Shown here one piece after another: positions 54,151 to 62,414 of a stretch of 64,000 nt of DNA. This DNA comes from Geovibrio ferrireducens. Lineage in GTDB: Bacteria; Chrysiogenota; Deferribacteres; Deferribacterales; Geovibrionaceae. The stretch lies in contig NZ_JAJAPB010000003.1 of assembly GCF_026226615.1 (NCBI RefSeq), positions 186,001 through 250,000 on the forward strand, written 5' to 3'. The first letter of the stretch is position 1. Every line of letters begins with the position of its first letter. The notes beneath the pieces are model-generated. The model saw only the letters and a program-made list of their open reading frames with translations. It was not told the DNA's origin and made no database searches. The position numbers and the translations under genes were made by a program.

Positions 54151-54311
54151 CAGCAATCACTCTCGCATATTTCTGAGAAAAAAAGTTTATCCTTTTCAAA
54201 CACAATAAAATAATTATGTTTCATTTATCAATGTTTTTAAGTATCATTAAGGATATAATCCTTATAAAAAATATATTAACTAAAAATTAAAAACTCAAAA
54301 GCGGTGAAAAA

Positions 54312-55943
54312 ATGAGAAACCTTACCATCAGAAAAAAAATAATGGCAATACTCATTGTGGGAAGTGCACTCTTCCTCGTTCTCGGTTTTTATAATAATCT
54401 TACCATAAGAAAGCTCAACGGTCTTGCAGCTTCTCAGGGTGTTTCCTTCGATAAATCAACAGCAGTGCGCAATATGGAAATAGCAAATCTCAAGCTTAAC
54501 CTTCTGGCGATGGATATTATTGTCGACAGAATGGACGGATTTATCAGCGATGAAAGAAAAGAGGAAATGGCGGACATCCTGAACGGCTATGAAAAAAACA
54601 AAAAGCAGATTCAGCAGATAATAACAGACGCAGAAACACTTAAGAAATTTGATGATATATACAAAAAGTTCGACAAGTTATACTCCCTGGTAAGCGTGGA
54701 TCTCGCTCAGGCTGTTGAAGACAGAGCGGATAACTCAGTTTTCGGAGCCTTTGACAATATCATTGATGACACAAGCACGGCGATCGATGACCAGGTACAG
54801 GAAATTGTTATGCAAATAAATGAGCAGGTGGATGCAAATGCGGCAGCAGCAGCGTCTATCAGCCGTTCGTCCGTTATAAACAGCCTTATTATAATGTTGT
54901 TCATTCTGGCGGTGAACACGGTTATAACTCTTCTGGTTTCAGCATCCATAATCAAATCTGTCAAAACCATAACTGTAACGGCGAAAGACCTTGCCGAAGG
55001 CGAAGGCGACCTCACAAAGGAAATTATTGTGGATGTTAACGACGAAACAAAAATACTCGCTGACTACATCAACACATTCATAGCAAAAGTGCGCGAAACT
55101 GTCCGGAGTATACAGCAGTCCTCAGAATCTGTTTCAGCAGGTTCCAGCGAGCTTGCCGCCTCCACGGAGCAGCTTTCAAACACTATGAGCCAGCAGACAT
55201 CACAAATATCAAGCATAGCCGCATCTGTAGAGCAGATGGCCGCAACCTCCAAGGAGATAGCCGAGAACGTAGGCGAAGTTCTTAAGAGATCTCAGGAAGC
55301 CAACTTGCTCACTGACGACGGTAAAAAGAAGCTTGACTCCGCAGTTAAGGACATAGGAGATATTAAGCGCAGTGTTGAGGAGATGGCAAAAACCATTAAC
55401 GAACTTGCTGACTCATCAGAAAAAATCGGTGCAATCCTCGATGTTATCAACGATATAGCAGACCAGACAAACCTCCTCGCCCTCAATGCCGCAATAGAGG
55501 CCGCAAGAGCAGGCGAAGCGGGAAGAGGCTTTGCCGTTGTGGCAGACGAAGTAAGAAAGCTTGCAGAACGCACCCAAAACGCCACAGGGGAAGTGGGAGG
55601 CATTATCTCCACCCTCAGAAAAGAGACAGAAAACGCATCAAGCAGCATGAACAAGGCTGTAGGCGCGGTGGGTAAAGGTGTCACAGCAATCTCTGAAACC
55701 GGGGAAATATTTGAGCAGATTATGATTTCGGTAAAAGATATATCCCTCAACAACAGTGCCATAAGCAGCGCCGTGAACGAAGAGAGCGACGCCGTAAACT
55801 CAGTAAATGACAATGTACAGATGATCTCCTCCGGGCTGGAGCAGAGCAGCATAGCCCTTGCTGAAATATCACATACGGTAAGCGATCTGCAAATGCAGTC
55901 CGAGGATCAATATAGAGTTGTAAACCGCTTCAAAGTAGTGTAA
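54312..55943 (+). CDS. methyl-accepting chemotaxis protein
   Basis: 543 residues. TM1 about 10-28, a periplasmic four-helix-bundle-type sensor (30-190), TM2 about 192-212, HAMP (about 215-265), and the signalling domain with its conserved tip [20 protein letters not shown] near 380-400 followed by [19 protein letters not shown]. No C-terminal NWETF-type receptor tail is seen. It directs chemotaxis through CheA, whose gene is not in the window. GGTGAAAAA precedes ATG 54312. Confidence 0.93.
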   Translation: MRNLTIRKKIMAILIVGSALFLVLGFYNNLTIRKLNGLAASQGVSFDKSTAVRNMEIANLKLNLLAMDIIVDRMDGFISDERKEEMADILNGYEKNKKQIQQIITDAETLKKFDDIYKKFDKLYSLVSVDLAQAVEDRADNSVFGAFDNIIDDTSTAIDDQVQEIVMQINEQVDANAAAAASISRSSVINSLIIMLFILAVNTVITLLVSASIIKSVKTITVTAKDLAEGEGDLTKEIIVDVNDETKILADYINTFIAKVRETVRSIQQSSESVSAGSSELAASTEQLSNTMSQQTSQISSIAASVEQMAATSKEIAENVGEVLKRSQEANLLTDDGKKKLDSAVKDIGDIKRSVEEMAKTINELADSSEKIGAILDVINDIADQTNLLALNAAIEAARAGEAGRGFAVVADEVRKLAERTQNATGEVGGIISTLRKETENASSSMNKAVGAVGKGVTAISETGEIFEQIMISVKDISLNNSAISSAVNEESDAVNSVNDNVQMISSGLEQSSIALAEISHTVSDLQMQSEDQYRVVNRFKVV

Positions 55944-56046
55944 ATATTTATCCGCGATTTTCGGCAGAAAAAAGTGAAGTTTCCTCATTTTCTGCCGAAA
56001 TGTTAAGCAGATACATACAAATACTACGCTCACAGGTGAAGGTCAG

Positions 56047-56532
56047 GTGCTGAGAGTCCCTTATTATTTTGCGGCGGCTGTTTTAGCTGCTTTTATTACA
56101 ATTTCATGCGGAAGCTCCGGCACAGCGTCCGGCCCGCACACCACTGAGGCGGGAACAACCCCGGTTTCAGCCAGCGCATCAGACAGCTTTCACGGAACAT
56201 ACAAGCTCTCAGGAATTTACTCAGGCGACCTCAGCATAGTAAGAGCGGATGGAATCCAGTATGTGGATGCCATAAAAAATAAAGTCAGAATTGTAATAGA
56301 AATAGACACCCTGCTGGACAGTTATAAAATAGAAAGGGAATACCCCATATCTTTCAGGAAATCATCCTTTGCCACAGTATCAGCATCCAAAGAGGAGTAT
56401 GAATCAGAAAACTCATCCTCCGGAAAATCATATTATCTGGACACCCACTATCTGGCCGACGTTGCTGATTTTCAGGCTCTTCTCAATATTGAATGGCAGA
56501 AGGTTTCAGACAAAACAGGCGGAAAAATCTGA
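56047..56532 (+). CDS. small lipoprotein, unknown
   Basis: 161 residues from GTG 56047, with AAGG five bases upstream. The signal peptide ends in the lipobox TISC, then a Gly/Ser/Thr-rich linker and a beta-rich domain (FHGTYKLSGIYSGDLSIV; VRIVIEIDTLLDSYKIE). I do not recognise the domain. It begins a run of small exported proteins that continues to 58.4 kb. Confidence 0.65.
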   Translation: MLRVPYYFAAAVLAAFITISCGSSGTASGPHTTEAGTTPVSASASDSFHGTYKLSGIYSGDLSIVRADGIQYVDAIKNKVRIVIEIDTLLDSYKIEREYPISFRKSSFATVSASKEEYESENSSSGKSYYLDTHYLADVADFQALLNIEWQKVSDKTGGKI

Positions 56533-56623
56533 CATAATCATCCGGCCGCTTTTCCGTGAAGCGGCATTTTTCTCTTTTCTCTTCATGCTTTAAATAATAT
56601 CATACTCACGAAAAGGTGAAGAT

Positions 56624-57085
56624 ATGATAAAAAAACTGCTGCCAATACTCATTATCACGCTGTTTGCCGCGGCCTGCGCACAGATGGTAAACTATTACGC
56701 CTCCAACGTGAGCGTCAGAATCGAAAATGTCAGCATCAAAAATAAACTCAGCTTTGACAAGGTAGATCTGGATGTTGATCTTTCAATCAAAAACGATAAC
56801 CTGTTCCCTGTCTACATAACTGGATTTACATACAACATACTGATGGGGAAATCAATTGTCGCATCGGGCAAAAACCCGGACAATGAAAGCTTTCAGATCA
56901 AAGAAAAGAACACCGGCAGCCTGTCATTCAATATGACAATTTATCCGAAGCGGGCAGGACAGGAGTTCATTAAGGCATATCTCGCAGAAGACGCGGAGAT
57001 GAAAATATACGGCAAGGTTTACGCAACTTCAGATCTGGGGAACTTTGAGTTTAATTACTCCCACACGCACAAGCTGAAAAAATAA
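56624..57085 (+). CDS. LEA type 2 (water-stress) domain lipoprotein
   Basis: 153 residues, signal peptide with lipobox AAAC. The mature part is an LEA_2/WHy beta-sandwich: VRIENVSIKNKLSFDKVDL, then LSIKNDNLFPVYITGFTYNI, the hallmark 'N-x-x-x-hydrophobic-Pro-V' turn, and SLSFNMTIYPK. Bacterial members are outer-membrane or periplasmic lipoproteins of uncertain role. It converges with the YjfB-like gene, whose stop abuts its own. Confidence 0.82.
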   Translation: MIKKLLPILIITLFAAACAQMVNYYASNVSVRIENVSIKNKLSFDKVDLDVDLSIKNDNLFPVYITGFTYNILMGKSIVASGKNPDNESFQIKEKNTGSLSFNMTIYPKRAGQEFIKAYLAEDAEMKIYGKVYATSDLGNFEFNYSHTHKLKK

Positions 57086-57286
57086 TCAGGCTATGGCATC
57101 AAAAAAGTTGCCCTTTTCACCGCCGGAATTTTTAGGCAGTTCCGCGGACTGAATAAGCTTAAGCGCTGCTGCGCCCTGACTTTCCTGAACATCCAGAGCC
57201 TTCCTTGCAACGGCTACTGATGCCTGCATGGCGTATTCAGACTGTTTCATCTGTGAAAAACCGGAAGCGAGTGAAGCAAGATCCAT
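57086..57286 (-). CDS. YjfB-like putative motility protein
   Basis: 66 residues from ATG 57286 (AAGGAG six bases upstream). MDLASLASGFSQMKQSEYAM and VAVARKALDVQESQGAAALKL match the small YjfB family, which is helical and often found in motile bacteria. Function unproven. Confidence 0.75.
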   Translation of the reverse strand: MDLASLASGFSQMKQSEYAMQASVAVARKALDVQESQGAAALKLIQSAELPKNSGGEKGNFFDAIA

Positions 57287-57366
57287 GATTTTCTCCTTAT
57301 TCATTTTTTATCGGCAGGAGATCATATTTCTTTAGTATTAATTCCCGTTTTGATCAAATAATTAAA

Positions 57367-57391
57367 AAAGGAGCCCGATTCATGGACTCCT
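57367..57391 (-). terminator. terminator of the triple-repeat protein gene
   Basis: GGAG/CTCC-type hairpin (AAGGAG ... CTCCTT) followed by six T's on the minus strand, 20 bases past the stop. Confidence 0.6.
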
Positions 57392-57410
57392 TCCCTATTC
57401 CGGCAAACCT

Positions 57411-57815
57411 TTATTCGATACCGAAACGTTTCAGGTCATTCTCAAGGCTGTAAGAACCTGCCGCATCAACCATTTCCTCAGGAGAAGCAATATAAACATT
57501 TATTCTTTCTCCCTTTTCAGAGCTTTTATCAAGAAAACGCTTAAGATCGTTCTCAACGTTATAACTGCCGGAAGAGTCAACCATTTCCTCTGGCAGCGCC
57601 ACATATGCGCTTATCACCTCACCTTTTTCAATCCTGCCTGTGAAACGCTGAAGTTCGAGCTCCACACTGTAGCTTTCTGCGGCATCTGTCATCTCTGCGG
57701 GAGAGGCAACATAAGCATTGATTTTACTTTCCGGCTTCATGTCCATTCCCTCCATAGCCGAAGCGGCTCCGGCCGCGAGAAATACTGCCATTACAGGTAA
57801 TACGATTTTTTTCAT
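57411..57815 (-). CDS. secreted protein of three tandem 36-residue repeats
   Basis: 134 residues with a signal peptide ending ASA. The mature protein is three near-identical units at about residues 32-58, 68-94 and 104-130. Each runs I-N/S-A/V-Y-V/I-A-x-P-x-E-M-x-D-x-x-x-S-Y-x-x-E-x-x-L-x-R-F (for example VYIASPEEMVDAAGSY), and a short Lys/Glu linker separates them. No known domain is recognised. A Met-rich start (MEGMDM) and acidic repeats might bind metal, but this is a guess. A sigma-54-like promoter is seen upstream. Confidence 0.8.
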   Translation of the reverse strand: MKKIVLPVMAVFLAAGAASAMEGMDMKPESKINAYVASPAEMTDAAESYSVELELQRFTGRIEKGEVISAYVALPEEMVDSSGSYNVENDLKRFLDKSSEKGERINVYIASPEEMVDAAGSYSLENDLKRFGIE

Positions 57816-57849
57816 TTTATCCTCCTTGTATTCTGTATGCCGTTTTTAA

Positions 57850-57865
57850 AGCGGGAAGCGTGCCT
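57850..57865 (-). promoter_or_regulatory. possible sigma-54 promoter for the triple-repeat gene
   Basis: On the minus strand AGGCAC-N5-CCGCT keeps GG-N10-GC spacing, 35 bases before the start codon. Weaker than the nif promoters at the -12 element. Confidence 0.4.
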
Positions 57866-58008
57866 GAATATGCCAAAAACTTAAATAATTTATACAAAAG
57901 AATAAAATAATTATGAACCCAAAAAAGGAGTGCAATATCCGCACAGCAGTGAGCAAAAATTACATAATATCTATATAATTAATAGATATTAGGATAGGCA
58001 AAAAAAAA

Positions 58009-58031
58009 CGGGGAGCCTTGCGGACTCCCCG
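58009..58031 (-). terminator. terminator of the PepSY-like gene
   Basis: CGGGGAG/CTCCCCG stem, then eight T's on the minus strand, 24 bases past the stop. Confidence 0.85.
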
Positions 58032-58054
58032 TCGATTTTTAAGAAGGTTTATAT

Positions 58055-58429
58055 TTAGTTTGCAGTTATGGGGCCGAAAACGGAACCGTCCATCCTTACG
58101 TGGAAGAAGAATGTATTGCCGTTGGCATCTTTAACCGTTGCCTGGTAGGACTCGCCTCTGGGCATAACAAATTTGTCGAACTTATCAATTTTGAAGCCTT
58201 TGAAGTTTTCCGCTACGTATTTTTCAACAGCAGCCTTTGCCGCTTCCTCCGTTACGGGCTGAAAATCAGCCGCAGCAGACCCGCAGGGACCGCCGCCGCA
58301 AGGGGACTGATACCCGGCTCCGCCGCATCCGCCGAAACCGCCTCTGCCGCCCTTTGCTCCCGGACCATAGGCAAAAGCCATTCCGGCAGCCAAAACTACT
58401 GCAAGTGTTAACAATACTGCTTTTTTCAT
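58055..58429 (-). CDS. secreted Gly/Cys-rich PepSY-like protein
   Basis: 124 residues. Signal peptide ending AFA, a Gly/Cys-rich segment (residues about 20-52; CGGAGYQSPCGGGPCG, four Cys in all), then a PepSY-like domain (about 55-124): EEAAKAAVEKYVAENFKGF, YQATVKDANGNTFFFHV, MDGSVFGPI. PepSY domains often inhibit peptidases or sense redox, but this pairing with a Gly/Cys tract is unfamiliar. GGAGGAAAG precedes ATG 58429. Confidence 0.75.
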   Translation of the reverse strand: MKKAVLLTLAVVLAAGMAFAYGPGAKGGRGGFGGCGGAGYQSPCGGGPCGSAAADFQPVTEEAAKAAVEKYVAENFKGFKIDKFDKFVMPRGESYQATVKDANGNTFFFHVRMDGSVFGPITAN

Positions 58430-58465
58430 TTCTTTCCTCCGTTAATGTTAAAAGTCTGCCTTTTT

Positions 58466-58481
58466 AGCGCATTCCATGCCA
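58466..58481 (-). promoter_or_regulatory. possible sigma-54 promoter for the PepSY-like gene
   Basis: Minus strand TGGCAT-N5-GCGCT with GG-N10-GC spacing, 37 bases before the start codon. The -24 half is good and the -12 half is weak (GCGCT for TTGCA). Confidence 0.5.
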
Positions 58482-58547
58482 AAACGGCAGAATTGAGGTA
58501 AGTGCTTTATGATAAACATCAAACAGAAGTGTATATCCCGTCCGCGG

Positions 58548-58594
58548 TGTGCAGTTTCTGCACATCGGTGTGCAGGCATTTCATAGCTGCACAC
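58548..58594. promoter_or_regulatory. four-half-site enhancer-like array
   Basis: Two inverted repeats of the half-site TGTGCAG. IR1 58548-58564 is TGTGCAG-TTT-CTGCACA; IR2 58568-58594 is GTGTGCAG-N11-CTGCACAC. Their centres lie about 100 and 127 bases upstream of the predicted sigma-54 start, normal for an enhancer-binding activator. The rest of 58430-58707 holds no gene. Confidence 0.65.
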
Positions 58595-58707
58595 TGGTTT
58601 ACACCTGCGACTTTGTCTTTTTTGTTATCTCCTTTCAATAACTTCTTCCCAAATTTTTAAGTTGAGTATAAAATTCTTTAATCTTCACTAAGATACCGGA
58701 GCACAGC

Positions 58708-59763
58708 TTGAGCAGAAGGCCTGTCACCGTTTTTTTCAAACTCGGCGCACTGGGGGACACAATAATGACCACCCCGGCATTGAGAGCATACCGCAAATCC
58801 TTTCCCCATGAAGAAATCATCTATATCATAGGCAAAACCTGCGAAGCGGCACTTCTTGGAAATCCTAATATTGACAGGCTTATAACCTTTGATGACGATG
58901 CTTTTTACACTGGCGGGATGATTGCCCGGATGAAAACCGTTTTTAAGGTCACAAACCTGATAAAGTCATTCAGAGCCGAGAAAATTTTCATTATGCAGCG
59001 GGAAGGCGCATGGGATAATGCGGCAAAAAGTGCAGGGGTTCCAGAAAGATACGGGTTCAGCGAAGGAAAAAGCAAGCACCTCACCCGCATGCTCACAAAC
59101 GGGGACGAGTTTCACGATGTTGACGCGTATATAGAGCTCTGCAAGCTGGCTGAAGGGTTCAAACCGGATGGACACGCCATGAATGTTTACCACAGCGAGG
59201 CGGAGCCGGAAAGGATCAGAAATCTCTCAGGCAGCCTTTTTGACAAAAAAGTTATCTCCGTGGCTCCCGGCGGACGCTCCGGAATGAAAACCGAGGACGA
59301 CCTCAGACGCTGGCGCGGGTATCTTGAGCTGATCAAAAAAATTGTTGCGGAAACGGACTGCAATGTCCTTGTGATAGGCTCCAGAAGTGATAAGGAACTG
59401 CTGGACACAAGCAGTTTTGACGAATCAAGGGTGAAAAACCTCTGCGGAAAAATACCTGTCGCCGGCTCTTACGCTGCACTGAAGCGCTGTGCGCTGCTCA
59501 TTGCCAACGACGGCGGGGCAATGATTCTCGGTGCGGCGGCTGGAATCCCGGTTGTCTCCATATTCGGCCCCACATGCCCGCTGAACAGATACCCGATCAC
59601 AAACCACCTCAGCCGCTATATCTGGCTTGAGAAAAAATGCTCCCCCTGCATAAAAGACGGCAGCTTTCCGAAAAAAACGGATCACTCCTGCATGAAGGAC
59701 ATAACTCCTGATATGGTGTTTGCGGAAGTGAAAGACATCCTCGGACAGCTTGAAAAGAAATAA
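58708..59763 (+). CDS. glycosyltransferase family 9 (heptosyltransferase-like)
   Basis: 351 residues from TTG 58708 (CCGGAG upstream). FFKLGALGDTIMTTPALRAYR is the GT9 N-terminal donor-side motif. The second Rossmann half has SVAPGGRSGMKTE, VLVIGSRSDKELL, then ANDGGAMILGAAAGIPVVSIFGPT, the nucleotide-sugar-binding loop. It probably adds a sugar to LPS inner core at the cytoplasmic face. The Cys pair CSPCIKDG is typical of a GT9 subgroup. Confidence 0.9.
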   Translation: MSRRPVTVFFKLGALGDTIMTTPALRAYRKSFPHEEIIYIIGKTCEAALLGNPNIDRLITFDDDAFYTGGMIARMKTVFKVTNLIKSFRAEKIFIMQREGAWDNAAKSAGVPERYGFSEGKSKHLTRMLTNGDEFHDVDAYIELCKLAEGFKPDGHAMNVYHSEAEPERIRNLSGSLFDKKVISVAPGGRSGMKTEDDLRRWRGYLELIKKIVAETDCNVLVIGSRSDKELLDTSSFDESRVKNLCGKIPVAGSYAALKRCALLIANDGGAMILGAAAGIPVVSIFGPTCPLNRYPITNHLSRYIWLEKKCSPCIKDGSFPKKTDHSCMKDITPDMVFAEVKDILGQLEKK

Positions 59764-59804
59764 TCATATTGAACAATGCTCCCGCCGGATGTTAAAATCG
59801 GCTT

Positions 59805-62414
59805 ATGATTCATACATTCAGAACCCCTTCGGGAAAGCCAGTTATTCCCGTTATCTCGGAGTATCTTAAGGATGCCGGACTCCTCAGCGGCGAGGTCTGC
59901 TGCGTTCTGCCCACAGGCAGGAACAAGCGCTCTCTGGCACTCAGGCTCAGCAAATCGGAAAAATCACCCGTTATCCTGAGCATTCCGGAATTTAACAGCT
60001 ATCTTTTCCGCACCGAAAAACCTGTTGTTCCGCAGGAGCTAAGGCATTTCTACATGAAACAGGCTGCGGAACGCCTCAGCACGGATGAGAAACTCGCCCT
60101 GTTCAAGCGCACAGATCCGGACTTCATGGAAAACTTCATCACCTTTGCCGAAACGGGAAGCGCGTTTTTCCGCTTTTTCAGGGAGATCAAGGGTGAGCTC
60201 ATAACGGCGGAGGAGCTTGCAAAGCACTCCCTCTACACTGACTATGAACGTCAGACACACATCCTTTACACTCTCTGGACGGCTTATACAGAAATTCTGG
60301 ACGAAAACGGACTATGCGATTCCTCAGAAATGTTCGACAATCCTCAGTTTAATCAGTTCTTTGCAGAGAGGTTCACAGATTATGTGTTCCTTGTAACAGG
60401 CTTTCTCACACGGCATGAGATGCGGACGCTCAAAATGCTGGCAGAAACCTGTTCCGTACATCTGTTTTTTCACTTTTTGGGCGAAAAAACGGTTAACCAT
60501 AAAGAGATTGAAGAAACTCTGAATATCACCGTACCGGATGATGATCAAGCTTTGCAGTCAGCAGGCATCGAAGCAGCGGAAACCGGGTCACGGCTGGAAG
60601 AATACGAACTCATTGTCGAGAAAATATATGAAACTGCGGCAAAAGGGATCGATTTTAAGCGTATGGCAGTGATTCTGCCTGATGAAAAGATGAAGGCTTA
60701 CTTCATAGAACATGATATTTACAACCTTTTCAACATTACGGCAGGAACAGACGGAACCTACTCTGAAATATACCATACTGCGGACATAATCAGACAGGCG
60801 GCGGAAGAAAACATGCTCTCCGGCGGTCTGATCGGCATAGAAACAATGGAAAAAATAGCCGCACAGCCGTTTCTGAAAAAGATAACCGGGTTTTCATCAC
60901 TCGCTGAAAGGCTGAAAGACCTGATAACCATGAAACGGCTTGCAGTGTCCCTTGAGGAAACAGCAGGGTTCTCATCCGTGCGCAAAGTGCTTGCGCCCTT
61001 CTTCAATGAAACCCACACAACTCTGCCTGATGCGGCTAAGAAGCTGATGGATCTTGCGGAAATTTTCCTTGAAAACTCTGATGACGAGAGGGAGAAACAG
61101 CACGGAACTCTGGTCATTAAAGAACTGAAAAGGCTCAGAACCGTTTACGCACCCGTGACAGATGTTTTCCCCGTTCACACTGCCCTCAAACAGCTAATGG
61201 GCGGGCTCGCACGCATAGGTTTTCACCGTCCGGGGGGCGAGGTAACGGTCATGGGGCTGCTGGAAACAAGAAACATGCATTTCGATGCGGTTTTTATTCC
61301 CAATATGAATGCCGATGTTTTTCCGCCTTCCAGCGACAAGGATCTTTTTCTGAACACGGAAATCCGCAGAAACCTCCGCCTGCCAACATTTCAGGACAGG
61401 GAGCACCTCATCAAAAACTATATGAGCCAGATAATAGCCAAAAGTAAATTTGCCTTTATATCATGCATTTCCCGTGATAAGGGCGCATCATACAGAAGCC
61501 CGTTCCTTGAAGAACTCATAATAAAAAGAAGGCTGATTGTCCGCCTGTACTCCTCATCAGGCTTCCGAATATTCACTACATCGGAAAAAGGTCTGAAACT
61601 CCATGAAGTCAGCTCCTTCAGGCCGGATGCGGGAATAGGGAGCAAGCTGAAAAGACGCGGCATATCAGCCACAATGCTCAATGATTATATCGCCTGTCCG
61701 TACAGGTTTTACGCAAAATATATAATCGGCCTCAAGCCCGCAGACAGGCCGGAGGACTCCATTCCGCCATATGAATACGGCAAGGCAATGCACAGTGTTC
61801 TTGAAAATATCTACTCCGCAGGTCTGCCTGAAAATGCGGAAGAGCTCCACAGCCGCATATACAGCGGTTTTCTGGAAGCAATGGGCAGGTTTGACGCTTA
61901 CAGGACAAATCCCCTTGAAAGAGAGCAGGTTCAGGATTTGGCTGAAAGGCTTTACTACTTTGCTGTGAATGAAATAAGCCGTTTTGAGGAGGGCTGGCGA
62001 CCCAAGACGGAAGAGGATGATTTAGAAGCGGAGATAAACGGAATGCGCCTGAAAGGCAGGCTGGACAGAACAGACGAAAACAGCGGCAGAACGGCTATAA
62101 TCGACTATAAACTCAAAACTGTCAAAGATTTCAGAGATTTTAAGCCTGAGAAAATAAAAGATGTGCAGATGCCGCTCTACGCTCTGCTTTTTATGCACAA
62201 ACACGGACACCTGCCTGATGAAATCCTTTGGTATGACATAAAAAAAGAGTTCAGAACCGTCAAGGCATTCGATGTAAGCTGCATGGATGAGTTCAGGGAG
62301 TTTCTGGGCGGCCTGCTCAACCGGATAGCCGACCCTGAGCAGTCTTACCCCAGAACAGACAAACAGGCGGACTGCAAATACTGCGATTACTCCGATCTGT
62401 GCGGGAGAAGCTGA
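59805..62414 (+). CDS. addB: AddB-like PD-(D/E)XK nuclease/inactive helicase subunit
   Basis: 869 residues. The N-terminal 600 residues are a degenerate UvrD-like domain (CCVLPTGRNKRSL in place of Walker A, LLETRNMHFDAVFIPNMNADVFP). The C-terminal nuclease has CPYRFYAKYIIGLKP (first Fe-S Cys, about 631), LKGRLDRTDENSG and AIIDYKLKT (catalytic Asp and Lys), and a final CKYCDYSDLC that completes a four-Cys cluster. Together with the next gene it makes a recombination exonuclease of the AddAB type. The next start overlaps this stop by one base. Confidence 0.85.
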   Translation: MIHTFRTPSGKPVIPVISEYLKDAGLLSGEVCCVLPTGRNKRSLALRLSKSEKSPVILSIPEFNSYLFRTEKPVVPQELRHFYMKQAAERLSTDEKLALFKRTDPDFMENFITFAETGSAFFRFFREIKGELITAEELAKHSLYTDYERQTHILYTLWTAYTEILDENGLCDSSEMFDNPQFNQFFAERFTDYVFLVTGFLTRHEMRTLKMLAETCSVHLFFHFLGEKTVNHKEIEETLNITVPDDDQALQSAGIEAAETGSRLEEYELIVEKIYETAAKGIDFKRMAVILPDEKMKAYFIEHDIYNLFNITAGTDGTYSEIYHTADIIRQAAEENMLSGGLIGIETMEKIAAQPFLKKITGFSSLAERLKDLITMKRLAVSLEETAGFSSVRKVLAPFFNETHTTLPDAAKKLMDLAEIFLENSDDEREKQHGTLVIKELKRLRTVYAPVTDVFPVHTALKQLMGGLARIGFHRPGGEVTVMGLLETRNMHFDAVFIPNMNADVFPPSSDKDLFLNTEIRRNLRLPTFQDREHLIKNYMSQIIAKSKFAFISCISRDKGASYRSPFLEELIIKRRLIVRLYSSSGFRIFTTSEKGLKLHEVSSFRPDAGIGSKLKRRGISATMLNDYIACPYRFYAKYIIGLKPADRPEDSIPPYEYGKAMHSVLENIYSAGLPENAEELHSRIYSGFLEAMGRFDAYRTNPLEREQVQDLAERLYYFAVNEISRFEEGWRPKTEEDDLEAEINGMRLKGRLDRTDENSGRTAIIDYKLKTVKDFRDFKPEKIKDVQMPLYALLFMHKHGHLPDEILWYDIKKEFRTVKAFDVSCMDEFREFLGGLLNRIADPEQSYPRTDKQADCKYCDYSDLCGRS

